Source of the DNA: CAUSKK01 sp963532425
GTDB lineage: Bacteria; Pseudomonadota; Gammaproteobacteria; Cardiobacteriales; Cardiobacteriaceae
DNA length: 64,000 bases
Direction of reading: 5' to 3'
NCBI GenBank assembly: GCA_963532425.1
Contig: CAUSKK010000007.1
Span: forward strand, 38,246-102,245
The translations under genes were made by a program, and so were the position numbers. The notes beneath the pieces are model-generated. The model was not told where the DNA came from and ran no database searches. It was given only the letters and a program-made list of their open reading frames with translations. Below, in pieces: positions 43,912 through 55,600 of this stretch (position 1 is its first letter; each line of letters starts with the position of its first letter).

Positions 43912-44799
43912 GCGCCGGAGGGTGGCGCGCAGCTGGGTGAGAACCGTGGCCAGCCCGGCCGGCGTCGCACTTACGATGCTGGCGTCGAACTGGCGCCGGC
44001 GGCTCTGTTTTTCCGCGTCGTCCAGCTTCATGAGATTGAGGCAGCGGCGGTAGAGGGTCTGGGCCAGCTGGATTTGGGCCGTGGCCGCGTCCTCGCTGCG
44101 GAACCGGGCGGCGGCGTGGAACAGTGAGTTCAGACTAACGGCCGGATAGGCCCGCTCCAGGGCGGTCAGGGTTTGTTCGGCCAGGGTGCGGGCGTCGAGG
44201 CCGTTGGGATTGTGATTTGGACTGACGATGGCCGCCAACCCCGGCCGCCGGGCCAGATTCAGCGCCAGCAGCGACTTATCCCGAGCCACATAGACCGTCT
44301 CCCGGTCAAGGCCGCGAAAATCCAAAATCACCCCGTTGGCCCGGGCCAGCTCCTGCACAAAGGGCCGATTGACCCGGCTGTTGCCGTCGCCGAAGGCGTG
44401 CAGATAGTCGATTTCAGCGTAGACGGCCACCAGCAGCGCCAGCCGCTCGGCCAGGGCCAGCTGGCCGCTATTTTCCGGCAGGGCCGCATCGATGGCCGCT
44501 GCGACGCGCTCGAAATCGGCCGGCTGCAGCGGCGAATAGCGGGTGGAATAGGGCGGCAGGCGGCTGAGCTGGCGGGTTTTCTGCCAGTTTTCCAGGGCCG
44601 GTCGCAGCGGCCGGTAGGCCTGCATTAGCCGGGCCACCGCCGGGGGCAGCTGGGCCGTGGGTTGGAAGGGCGCGTCGTGCAGCCGTTTCAGAGCGGCGAA
44701 GCCGAAGTCCTGGCTTTCGCGCAGCCATAGCACCGCCCGCTGCAGCCGTTCGGCACTGATTTCATTGAAAATTTGCCGCTCGGCCGGCGTCAGCTTCAC
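43885..44799 (-). CDS. Fic-domain protein, class I toxin
   Basis: A 304-residue Fic protein, a fold whose members usually transfer AMP from ATP to hydroxyl side chains of target proteins. The catalytic motif reads HAFGDGNSRVNR at residues 134-145. It keeps the catalytic His, the metal-binding Asp, the anion-hole Gly-Asn and both Arg; Pro is replaced by Ala and the second Gly by Ser. I see no inhibitory (S/T)xxxE(G/N) motif inside the protein at a convincing place, but one exists in the upstream gene. The gene overlaps that antitoxin by 4 bp. The fold's long C-terminal part (residues 200-304) is helical and unrecognised. Confidence 0.85.
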   Translation of the reverse strand: MKLTPAERQIFNEISAERLQRAVLWLRESQDFGFAALKRLHDAPFQPTAQLPPAVARLMQAYRPLRPALENWQKTRQLSRLPPYSTRYSPLQPADFERVAAAIDAALPENSGQLALAERLALLVAVYAEIDYLHAFGDGNSRVNRPFVQELARANGVILDFRGLDRETVYVARDKSLLALNLARRPGLAAIVSPNHNPNGLDARTLAEQTLTALERAYPAVSLNSLFHAAARFRSEDAATAQIQLAQTLYRRCLNLMKLDDAEKQSRRRQFDASIVSATPAGLATVLTQLRATLRRKKKHPPGC

Positions 44800-45104
44800 A
44801 AATCCCGCCAGGACAGGCCCGCCGCCCGTAGCCGCTGGATTTTTTCCTCGATGCGCCGGGTTTCGGCCGGATTGCGGCGGCAGAGAATTTCCTCGGCCTG
44901 GGCCGGGGTCAGTTCGCCGCGAATGCGCTCCAGGGACACGATTTTGCCGAAGTCGCCGGGCTCGTGGCCCTCCAGGGCGAAGCTGGCCACCAGCTGATAA
45001 TAGAGCTGGCGGCCGGCCTCAACTTCGGCCGCGCTGTAGGGGAGCAGCTTCGGCCGTTCAAATTCCGCCGGCAGGGGCCGCCGGGGTGGGTCGGGATTGC
45101 TCAT
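44796..45104 (-). CDS. VbhA-like antitoxin of the Fic module
   Basis: A 102-residue protein just upstream of fic, overlapping it by 4 bp. It contains SFALEGHEPGDF at residues 41-52, fitting the Fic inhibitory-helix consensus (S/T)xxxE(G/N), with Ser41, Glu45 and Gly46. In class I Fic modules (VbhA/VbhT, FicA/FicT) such a helix in a separate small protein blocks ATP binding in the toxin. The start at 45104 (MSNPDPPRRPL) is preferred; an upstream extension runs into the accA end and lacks a start signal. Confidence 0.75.
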   Translation of the reverse strand: MSNPDPPRRPLPAEFERPKLLPYSAAEVEAGRQLYYQLVASFALEGHEPGDFGKIVSLERIRGELTPAQAEEILCRRNPAETRRIEEKIQRLRAAGLSWRDL

Positions 45105-45157
45105 GGGGATTCCTAGGGATTGGGTCGTGGCCAAAAAAAGAAGCGCTTCGGGTGGGG

Positions 45158-46123
45158 TTATTTGCCGTCGCCGGGGAGGAAATTGCCGAAGCGGCGCAGC
45201 TTTTCGTAGCGGCGGGCCAGCCGTTCCTCGTTGGTGAGGGCCTGGAGCTCCTGGATTTGCTCGCGCAGCACCTCCTGCAGCAGCTCGCACATCAGATTCA
45301 CATCGCGGTGGGCGCCGCCCTGGGGCTCGTCGATGATGCCGTCGATGAGGCCGAGCTTGGCCAGGTGGGGCGCCGTAACCTGCATGGCCTCGGCGGCGTC
45401 CTTGGCCTTGTCGGCACTGCGCCAGAGAATGGAGGCGCAGCCCTCGGGGGAAATCACCGAGTACATGCTGTACTGCAGCATTAGCACCCGGTCGCTGACG
45501 CCGATGGCCAGCGCCCCGCCGGAGCCACCCTCACCGATGACCACGGCCACGGTGGGAATGTTGAGTTTGCTCATCTCATAGAGGTTGCGGGCGATGGCCT
45601 CGGACTGGCCGCGCTCCTCGGCGCCAACGCCGGGATAGGCGCCGGGGGTGTCGATGAACGTAATCAGCGGCAGGTTGAAGCGCTCGGCCAGTTTCATCAG
45701 GCGCAGGGCCTTGCGGTAGCCCTCGGGCCGGGGCATGCCGAAGTTACGGCTCACCTTGGCCTTGGTATCGCGGCCCTTCTCGTGGCCGATGACCATCACC
45801 GGCTGTTCGCCAAGCCGGGCCAGGCCGCCGATGATGGCCTGGTCGTCGCCATAGGCCCGGTCGCCGTGGAGCTCGTGGAAGTCGTAGAAGACGCCGGCGA
45901 GATAGTCCGAGGTGTAGGGACGCAGCGGGTGGCGGGCCAGCTTGGCAATCTGCCAGTCGTTGAGATTGGCGAAGATGGACTGGGTCAGCTCGCTGGATTT
46001 CTTCTCCAGCCGCCGAATTTCCTCGCCGATGTCGATGTTGGACTGGCTGCTGAACTGGCGCAGCTCGTTGAGCTTGTACTGCAAATCGGCAATGGGCTGT
46101 TCAAAGTCGAGATATTCGTTCAT
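45158..46123 (-). CDS. accA: Acetyl-CoA carboxylase carboxyltransferase subunit alpha
   Basis: Partner of AccD in malonyl-CoA synthesis. The 321 residues begin MNEYLDFEQPIADLQYKL and include FYDFHELHGDRAYGDDQAII, TFIDTPGAYPGVGAEERGQ, IGEGGSGGALAIGVSDRVLM and YSVISPEGCASILWRSADKA, all standard AccA blocks. AAGGA precedes the ATG. It is followed by the Fic module and preceded by chpC, with no evident functional link. Confidence 0.97.
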   Translation of the reverse strand: MNEYLDFEQPIADLQYKLNELRQFSSQSNIDIGEEIRRLEKKSSELTQSIFANLNDWQIAKLARHPLRPYTSDYLAGVFYDFHELHGDRAYGDDQAIIGGLARLGEQPVMVIGHEKGRDTKAKVSRNFGMPRPEGYRKALRLMKLAERFNLPLITFIDTPGAYPGVGAEERGQSEAIARNLYEMSKLNIPTVAVVIGEGGSGGALAIGVSDRVLMLQYSMYSVISPEGCASILWRSADKAKDAAEAMQVTAPHLAKLGLIDGIIDEPQGGAHRDVNLMCELLQEVLREQIQELQALTNEERLARRYEKLRRFGNFLPGDGK

Positions 46124-46132
46124 GGGCGGTCC

Positions 46133-46600
46133 TTAGCTCATTTGCAGTTCTTTTTCCAGGGCGGTGAGGTCGAGAATGATGATTTCCCGGTGAATGTCGT
46201 CGCTGTCCAGGGCCACATACTGGGCGATGTAGTGGTGGCCCTCCTTGGGCAGCTTCTGCAGGCTGCTGCCGTGCACCTCACGCAGCAGCGGTTCCCCGTG
46301 GGAGAGAATGGCATAGTGGCGGTAGGGCGACAGGGTGGTGGTGGCCTTGACGATGATGAAGTGGTAGCCGTTGCTATCGCCGGCGGGGAACTCGGCCCCG
46401 GCCGGCTGGCGCTGCTCAAAGTCAAAGTCCAGCACGGGCAATTTGTCGTTGTTAATCAGCACCCCACCGATGACATATTCGCTGGCGTTCTCCACCTCCA
46501 TCGGCGGCGCATAGGGGTAAATGTGGCTCAGCATGGTTTGGGGCAGCAGCAGATAGTCATCGGCCGTCGGAATCAAAACCACCCGCAGGTTGTTGCTCAT
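46133..46600 (-). CDS. chpC: ChpC-like CheW-family protein
   Basis: A 155-residue CheW-like protein (RVVLIPTADDYLLLPQTMLS, then YVIGGVLINNDKLPVLDFD) encoded directly after chpA. In P. aeruginosa chpC is the minor CheW homologue of the Pil-Chp cluster and probably links another receptor to ChpA. AAGGAAAA precedes the ATG, and the gap to the chpA stop is 12 bp. Identity as ChpC rests on position and weak CheW similarity. Confidence 0.75.
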   Translation of the reverse strand: MSNNLRVVLIPTADDYLLLPQTMLSHIYPYAPPMEVENASEYVIGGVLINNDKLPVLDFDFEQRQPAGAEFPAGDSNGYHFIIVKATTTLSPYRHYAILSHGEPLLREVHGSSLQKLPKEGHHYIAQYVALDSDDIHREIIILDLTALEKELQMS

Positions 46601-46612
46601 AGGCGCTTTTCC

Positions 46613-49600
46613 TTATTTTTGTAAGAGGCGTTCCAGGGTTGCCAGCAGGACGTCTTCGCGGTACGGCTTGCCGAGATAGTCCTGCACGCCAATGGCGCCG
46701 GCCCGCTCCCGGTGTTTATCGCCGGTGCGCGAGGTAATCATCACGATGGGCACATTACGCAGCCGGGGGTCTTCCATCTGACGCACGTGGCTGGCGAACT
46801 CGAAGCCGTCCATATTGGGCATTTCGATGTCCAGCATAATGAGGTCCGGGGTATAGGTTTTCAACACCTCGATGGCGTCGAGACCGTCCTTGGCCGTGGC
46901 CACGTTGTAGTGGTTGCGCTCCAGCAGCCGGGTGGAAACCTTGCGCATGGTTACCGAGTCGTCCACCACCAGAATGTTCGGCGTTACCTCCACGGGCACC
47001 GCCGGCCGTTCCACCGGCACCAGGGTCAAATCGCTGATGCGGCGGGCCAAATCCAGCACCTCCAGCACCGGCGCCACCCGGCCATCGCCGAGAATGGTCG
47101 CACCGGAGATGCCGGGAATGTTCAGCACCTGGCGATTGACGTTCTTCACGATGATTTCCATGCGGTTCAGAATCTTGTCCACGTGGAAGGCCACCGCCTC
47201 CATGCCCGTATGAATCAGCAGCACCGGCGCGCGCAGCTCCTCGCTGTCGTAGACATACTGTTCCGGCTTGAAGTACTGGCCGAGGATAAAGACGCGATAG
47301 TCGATGTCCTGGTAGCGGTGGAAAATCACCTCGTTGGCGGCACTGCGCAGCAGCTCGTCGCGCTCAATCTGGGTTACGGCGGTGATGGAGCTCATCGGCG
47401 CCGCAAAGGTCTGGCCGGCGATTTCCACCAGCAGCACCTCGGCAATGGACATGGAGAACGGCATGCTGATGTCGAATTCCGTGCCCTTGCCGCGAATGGA
47501 GAAGGCCTGAATCTGGCCGCGCCGCTGTTTCAACATCTCGTGCACCACGTCCATGCCCACGCCCCGGCCGGAGAGCTGGGACAGGTTTTCGGCGGTGGAG
47601 AAGCCACTGCGCATCATCAGGCCGTTGAGATAGGTCTCATCGTTGGCGCGCTCGGGGTCGAGAATGCCCTTGGCCTTGGCCTTGGCGCGAATCTTGTCGT
47701 AGTCGATGCCGGCGCCGTCGTCGATGATGCGCACGGAGATTTCCGAGGTGCGCAGGCCCACGGCCACGCGAATGGTGCCGGCCTCGGGTTTGCCGGCCGC
47801 CCGGCGCACCTCCGGCGTTTCGATGCCGTGGGCGATGGAATTCCGAATCATGTGTTCCAGGGACGGCAGCAGGTCTTCCAACAGCCGCCGTTCCAGTTCC
47901 ACTTCGCCACCCTCCAGGGCAAAGTTCACCTCCTTGCCCACCGACGCCGCCGTCTGCTTAATCAGACGCTTCAGCCGGGGTTCGTGCACGTCAAAGCGCA
48001 TCAGCTGAGTGGTCAGCAGCCGGTCCTGCAAATCGCGCTGGACGTCGCCCTGCTGAATGGTCAGGTTGCGCAGCACGGTGTTGTCCTGGGTCAGGGTCTC
48101 CTGAATGTTCTTCAGGTCGTCGATGGCCTCGGCCAGCTGGCGGGACAGCTGCTGCAGCTCGGAGAATCTATCCATTTCCAGCGGGTCAAAGTGCTCGTCA
48201 TCGACGTTCATGCTGTCGCGGCGGGAACGAATCTGGGCCTCGGTCTCGTTGTCGAAGCGGCGCACCTGGTCGGCGATGCGCGCGGTCAGACGGCTGAGCT
48301 CGGTCAGGTTGTACTCGGAGGCGGCGGTTACGTTCTCCATGCGCGAGCGCATGATGGTGCTTTCGCCGAGCATGGCAATCATCTCATCGAGCAGGTCGGC
48401 ATCAACGCGCACAAAGCGGGACAGGTCGCTGTTGGTTTCCTTCTTCTGCAGCTTGTTCTTGCGCTCGGCCTCGGCTTTCTCCTTGGCCTTGCGCTCCTTG
48501 TCGGCCTGGAGCTGGGCGCGCTGGTCGGTGAATTTCTTCTCCTCCTCGGCCGTATTGGCCACATCCTTCAGCCCCGGCGCCTTGCTTTCACGCTGCTGAC
48601 GGGCCTTCTCGGCGAGCTCGTCGAAGGCGGCCTGGCTGTGCTTGGCCTCCGCCTCGGCCTTGAGCCGTTCCCGGGCCGCCTGGGCCTCGGCCTCGGCGCC
48701 AGAGGGAAGCGCTTCGGTCGGCGCCGGGGGCTCCTGCTTCGCTGTCTCCCGGGTCGGCGCCGGCGCGGCCTCGTCCAGAGCCGGCCGTTCGGAGGTGCCG
48801 GAAGGAAGCGCTTCGGCCGGGGCCTGGGCTTTTTCGGCCTTTTTCTTCTTCTTCGGCAGCTGCAGTTCGCCGGTGTTGGCGAACCGTTCCAGACACTGCA
48901 CCAGCTCCGGCACCGGCGCCGGGAACTCGCCGCGCAGCACGCTATCCAACATGGTGTATTGGCTTTCCAGCGCCACATTCAGCAGCTGCTGGGCCTTGGC
49001 GGCCTGCTCCGGCGCCATGTCGACCATTTTCTCGACGATGGATTCCATCCAGTGGGAAACGTCGCCGATGCTGGTCAGACCGGCCAGCCGGGAACCGCCC
49101 TTGAGCGTGTGCATGGCCCGCTGCAGCTCCTGGATTTTGTCCTTGTCGTCCAGCGGTTCGGCCAGCAGTTTGGAGCTGGTGGCCAGCAGTTCCTGGGCCT
49201 CGTCGGTGAAGATGCTGACGATGTCCGGGTCGATGTTCTCGTCCTCGGCCAGATAGCGCACCGGCTCGCTGGCCTCCTCGTCCTCGTCCGCCTCGACAGG
49301 AAGCGCTTTGGCCGCCTCCCTCTGGGCCTCCTCGCGCAGCTCGTCGCCGAAGCCGCTGCCCTTGCCGCTGAGGGCGTTCACCTGGCTGGCCAGATTGGCC
49401 GCGTTCACCAGCTCCCGTTCGCTGTCCTGGTGGAACTCCTCGGAGCCGGTGTCCGGATTGAAGAGATTACTGCCCAGCGACCGTTCCTCGCGCCCCGGCG
49501 ACGTGGCGGCGGGAAGCGCTTCGGTCGGGGCTGGGGGGGCGGCCGGGCTGCCGGCGTCCAGTTCGCGGTATTCGCCCTCCTCGAAGATGGACGGATTGAC

Positions 49601-52600
49601 GCCATAGCCGCCATAGGGCAGGGCCTGATTCAGACAGGCGCTGATGTTGTTCATCACCTGGGGATTGGGCGTCGGCAGATAGCCATCGCGGATACTTTCC
49701 AGCATCTCATCGCCGGCCCAGAGCGCATTGGTCAGGGTTTTGCCGACCCGGGCCGAGCTCTGGATATAGCCGGTGGCGACGCTGTCGATGAGCGATTCCA
49801 CCGAGTGGGCCAAATCGCCGATGGCCAGATAGCCGGCCATGCGTGCACTGCCCTTGAGGGTGTGCATATCGCGGCGAATGGAATCCAGATGGCGGGTCTG
49901 CTCCCGGTCGGCCTCCCAGAGCTCCGATTTGTTCTGGCAGCGGCTGAAGAGCATCTGGGCCTCGTCCATGAAGGTCTGGGCCAGAATGGTGCCCAGGTTG
50001 GGGTCGGCGATGGTCTGGCCGAGTAGGCCGGCGCTGGCCATGGCGGGCATGCCCTCCGGCGGCTGCGGGCCACTGGCGGCGGCGCTGCTGGGGGTCGGTT
50101 TCAGGCTGCGCTGGCTGTTCAACAACTCGTTGATGTTGTCCATGGCCTCCTGTTCGCCGCCCTCCTGATAGTTTTCGATGATATTGACGCTCTGGCGCAG
50201 CAGATTGGCGACGTTGGGACTGAGCAAATCGCCGCGCTCCTTGTGGGTGGTGAGCAGGTCTTCGATGGTGCTGAGCACGTTCCACACCCAGCCCGGCGTG
50301 GTGGAGCTGTCGAGGCTGTCCTCGATGTCATAGACCGAATCCAGCAGGTCATCGACCAAATCGGCCCGCTGGTTGGTTTTCACCATCTGCGACAGGTTTT
50401 CGAAGCGGTCGAGGGCACGGAGGAAGTGGGAACTGCGGGCGGCCGGGTCGGCCACTGCGTTGCTGGGCACTTCGCTGGAAATGGCGCTGAGCTCCTCCTC
50501 CAGCCGTTTTTTGCCCTGGGCGGCGGCCAGGGAGGCGGCGGTGTTGTGCCAGTGGTCGGCGCCGAGCAGACCGGGCAGGCTGCTGTGGGCCAGGGTGGTG
50601 CTGACCGGCACAGCCAGCGGGCGGCCGCCGCTGAAGCTGCTGCTGTCCAGACTAATGTCCACCGAGGCCCCGGCCACGGCCGAATCAAAGTCGATGTCGG
50701 TGGCTTCGCCGTAGGCCACCCCGCTGGGCCGGCTGGTCATACCGGCGGCCGGCGTCTTCAGGGGCAGGGGCTCGGCATCAAAATCAATGTCCACGCCGGC
50801 GCTGGCCGTGGGTGAGACAGCCGGGGTCGGTTCGTTGCCCAGGTCAATTTCCACGCCCTCGCCAACGGGAAGCGCTTCGCCTTCCCCTTGGGTTTTGGTG
50901 CTGGCCTTGGCCTTGACACTGGCCGCCGGGGCTTCTTCAGCAGGAAGCGCTTCGTCGCTGAGGTCGATTTCTACGCTGTCGCCAGAGCGAAGCGCTTCGG
51001 CTTCACCGCCGAAGTCCAGGTCGAGGCTGACGACCCCATCGCCGGGAAGCGCTTCGCCTTCGCCCGGGGCCTTGGTGCTGGCCTTGGCCTTGACACTGGC
51101 CGCCGGGGCTTCTTCAGGAAGCGCTTCGTCGTTGAGGTCAATTTCTACGCTATCGCCAGAGCGAAGCGCTTCGGTTTCACCCGGAGCTTTGGTGCTGGCC
51201 TTAACTCCAGCCGACGTCGTGGTATCCGCTTCACCGCCGAAGTCCAGGTTGAGGCTAACGACCCCATCGCCGGGAAGCGCTTTGGTCGTGCTCTTGGCCT
51301 TGGCCTTGAGGCTGGCCGCCGGGGCTTCTTCAGCAGGAAGCGCTTTGTCGCTGAGGTCGATTTCTACGCTGTCGCCAGAGCGAAGCGCTTCGGTTTCACC
51401 CGGAGCTTTGGTGCTGGCCTTAACTCCAGCCGGAACCGTTGAATCTGCTTCACCGCCGAAGTCCAGGTCGAGGCTGACAACCCCATCGCTGGGAAGCGCT
51501 TCGCCTTCGCCCGGGGCTTTGGTGCTGGCCTTGGCCTTGACCCTGACCGCCGAGGCTTCTTCAGGAAGCGCTTCGTCGCTGAGGTCGATTTCTACGCTGC
51601 TGTCGTTGGCAGCGGGCGAATCCAGGTCGATGCCACCGGTAGCGGGCAAATCCGCCACGGCCGCATTCAGATTAAGACCCTCATCGGCGGCGGCCGCCGT
51701 CGAAGCGCTCAGGGCCAGGCCGGCTTCATCGCTGACCGCCCGGGAGGCGCCCAGGCTGGCCAGGGCCGGGCTTTCACTTTCGTTTAGCTGCAGGCCGAGG
51801 GCGGCGCCGCTGGCCTCGTGGTGGCCGTTGTCCATTTCCAGACTCAGGCCAACCGGCGAACGGGCCGTATCGCTGTCATTTAGATTGAAGTCTAATCCCA
51901 GCGACGTTTTCTCCTCGGCGCTGCTGAAGCTCTCGTCCAGCGGCAGCTCCAGGGCGCCGCTTTCAGCCGCCGCTTTCTCGGCGCCGCCAACTGAAGTGGT
52001 ATCGGAACGCCGGCTGCTGCTGAAGCTCTCGTCCAGCGGCAGCTCCAACGCGCCGCTTTCAGCCGCCGCTTTCTCGGCGCCGCCAACTGAAGTGGTATCG
52101 GAACGCCGGCTGCTGCTGAAGTCCAAAGCCAAATCCCAGTTCGGGCCGTCGCCGCTGGCGTTGCCCGGGCTAAGGCTGGCCGTGCCACCGGCGCCGGCGG
52201 CGCTGAGGGCGTTTTCGTCCAGGGTGATGCCAAGGCTGGCGAGGTTATCCAACGCCGAAGGTACCGGGGCACCCGACGAAGCCACCGGCTGAGTCGAACC
52301 GCTTCCCGTCGAACCGGAACCGACGGCCGCCCGGGGCGTGTCGAGGCCGAAGCTGTCCTCCAGGAAATTGCCGCTGTGGCCCAGTTCAAAGGTGCCGCCG
52401 CTTAGTTCGATGGGCTCGTCGCTGCCCACCGGGTCATCGCCCCGGAAACCAAAATTGGCGCTCAGCTCAAAATCGGGAATGCCCTCGCTGGCCTTGCTGC
52501 TGCCGGCCAGACCAAAACTGTCGCTCAGGGGGTCGCCGCTGGTGCCCATGGCAAAGGTGGCCGCCGGGGCGCTGGCCTCGGCCACCGGGGCCGGGTGCGC

Positions 52601-55600
52601 CGGGTCTTGGCCGAGGTTGGCCTCCTCCATCATAGAACCCAGGCGCTCGAAGACCGAGGGCAGCAGTCTTTCCACATTTTTCACCCCTTCCAGGGCAAAT
52701 TGGCTGGCCAGCGCACTCTGCAGCTGGGCCAATTTGGCCTCATTGACCGGCTCAATTTGTTTATAGAGCACCTTGGCCAGGGCCTGAATCATGGTGTCGT
52801 CAATGGCCACCTCACTGTCCAGCGTGCCGCGCAGGGTGGTGGCGATGCGTTTATAGGTTTTATCGTTGAAGCCGGCCGGTACGGTCATTTCATCGTCGCC
52901 GAGCACCAGCCGGGTCGGCGCATTGACCTTGCCGACGGCCCGGTCGAGGATGCTGGCCAGCACCTCGGGACTGATATTGTCCAGGGCCGTGCTGAGCTGG
53001 TCGGCGATGTGCTGGCGGGACTCGTCGTCGCGCAGGGCCTCATTTTTACCCCAGCGCCGGGAAATGGTCGCCGCTAGGGCGCTTTCCACGGTGTCATCGA
53101 CGTGGCCACTGGCCAGCACCGCCCGCAGCGTGCCGAGCATGCGTTTGAAATTGGTCTCGTCCAGGGCCGGTGCCGTGGTCAGCTGGGCGGCCACCTGGGC
53201 CTGAATCAGGGCGTCATTGTCGGCGGCGATTTCCGTACGCAGCCGGGCTTCGATGGCGGCCAGCTGTTCGGCGCTGACGCCGGCGCTCTGGCTCACCTGC
53301 TGGCTCAGCAGGGCCGTGCTCTGGGCCGTCAGCTCACTGCGAATCTGGGCCTCGATTTCGGCCCGCTCGCTCGGGCTCAAACGCCGTTCCGGGGCCTCGG
53401 CCAGCTGCCGTTGCAGCAGCTCGGCATTCTGGGCGGCGATGTCGGCCCGGATTTTGGCTTCAATTTCCGCCAGCTGCTCGGCACTGGCGGTGGTCGGTTC
53501 GGCGCTCAGTTCGGCGCGCACCTTGGCCTCGATTTCGGCCAGCTGCTCGGGGCTAATGCTGGCCGGGCTCGTGGCCAGCTCGCTGCGAATTTTCGCCTCC
53601 AGCTCGGCAAGCTGTTCGGGGCTGGCGCCGCTGGGCTGCTGGCTCAGCTCGGCGCGGATTTTGGCTTCAATTTCCCGCAGCTGCTCGGCGCCGATAGGGG
53701 CCGGGCGGTCCAGAGCGCCGCCGATGACGTCCGTGCTGAACAGCGGATTGTCCTCGGCAATGGACAGGCCGTTGGGCGTGTCGCCGAAGTGGGTAATTTG
53801 TTTGGCCACCCGTTCGAGCAGCTGTTCCACTATCGGCAGCGGCGGCAAATCATCGAGCGCTTCGGTCAGCTGCTCGGCAATCTGGCGCCGGATGCGGGAA
53901 TCCTGCAGGGCGGCGTGGTTTTCCAGGCGCGAACTGATAACGGCGCCCAGGGTATCGAAGGCCGGACTGCCCACATCAAAGGCGGCCGGGCCGGCGGTGC
54001 GAATGGCCTCCACAATACTTTGGAAATTGTGGGCCGTCGGGCCGGTGGGGGCGGCGCCGACGCTGAGACTTTCACCCCGGGCCTCGCCGTCGAGGGCGAA
54101 GTTCAGGGCGCTGTGGTCGGCCTCGTTGTTCTGGCCGCCGAGGCTGGCGCTCAGTTTGCTGCCCTCACCCCGGGCGGCCTTGGAGGCGGCAATTTCGACG
54201 CTGAATTCCTCGGCCAGGGCGGACAAATCCTTGCCGGCCGGGGCCGCCGTGAGCGAAGCGCTTCCCGCCGCCGGGGTCGGAACCTCGTCGTCCAGATGGA
54301 AATCGACGCTGTCGCCGGAGGAACTCTGCGGCGCGCTGCCGCCAAGCCGGTACTGGTGGGCGAGCCGGTGTAGGCTCTCCTGGTTCTGGTCGGGATTTTC
54401 GGCGAGCTCGTCGCGGACTTTCTCTGCCACCGCCGCCTGGGCCAGCAGGCCGCCGGCCGGTTCACTGAAATCTTCCTGTTTTTGCAGGATATTGAGCAGG
54501 TCAAGGCTGTCGTTGATAACGTCCTGAATCAGCTCGTTATTTTTGAAAAGACCCTCATTGACGCCGTTGAGCAGACGCTCGTTCTGCCAGGCAAATTCAC
54601 CGAGGAACTGATAGCCCACGGTACGACCGGAGCCCTTCAGGGTGTGGAAGGCGCGGCGCACGTCGGTGGTTAGGGTTTTATCCTGGGGATTGGCGCGCCA
54701 CTGGGGCATCAGCTTGTTCAGGTTTTCCACCAGCTCGTTGAATTCCTCCAGGAAGAATTCGCGGATTTCCTCGTCCACCACTTCGCCCTCGGCGTGGGCG
54801 GAGAAATCGGCTTTCTCCGGCGGCACGGCCATTTCATTGACTGCCGCCATGTTCTTATCGGCGAAATAGGGGGCCACCGGCGCGGACAAATCCACCGACG
54901 CCGGCGCAGGCTGGGGCCGACCATCGCGACCAAATTCCACCCCGCCGCCGCCCGGGCCCGCCGCCGAACCAACGCCTTCACCGGCTCCCGAGGCCGAAGC
55001 GCTCCCCTCGGAAGCACCTACCGAAGCCACCGGCGGCGTCGAACCGCCTCCTTTTCCAGAACCTGCCGCCACAGCAGCACCACCAGCGACTCCGCCAGCG
55101 ACTCCGCCAGTCGAAGCGCTTCCTCCGGCTGTGCTACTAGAAGCGCTTCCGGCTCCTGAACCTTCACCTTCTAAGGTGAAATCAAAGCCAACGCCTTCAC
55201 CGGCACCGCCAGCAATGGCAGAAGACGAAGCGCTTCCCTCGGGAGCGCCCGCCGAAGCCACCGGCTGAGTCGAACCGCTTCCCGAACCAGTGCCAGAAGC
55301 TCCAGCAGCGGAGCCTTCGCCTTCCAGAGTGAAATCAAAACCGGCGCCTTCGCCAGCACCGCCAGCAACTGCGGAACCCGAAGCGCTCCCCTCGGGAGCG
55401 CCCGACGAAGCCACCGGCTGAGTCGAACCGCTTCCTCCAGCTGTGCTACCAGAAGCGCTTCCGGCTCCAGAGCCAACACCGCCGGCACTAGCGCCGGAGC
55501 TAGTGTTCAGGCCTGAAGCCAAAGTATCCAAATCAAAGCCGCCGCCGGCACTGCCAGTAGTCGAAGCGCTTCCCGCTCCCGAACCAGTACCGCCAACAGC

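Noticed and set aside
46712..50026. Plus-strand open frame of 1104 codons opposite chpA
   Set aside because: Antisense shadow of the well-supported ChpA kinase region caused by GC-rich third positions; the product is His/Gly/Ala-rich without domains.
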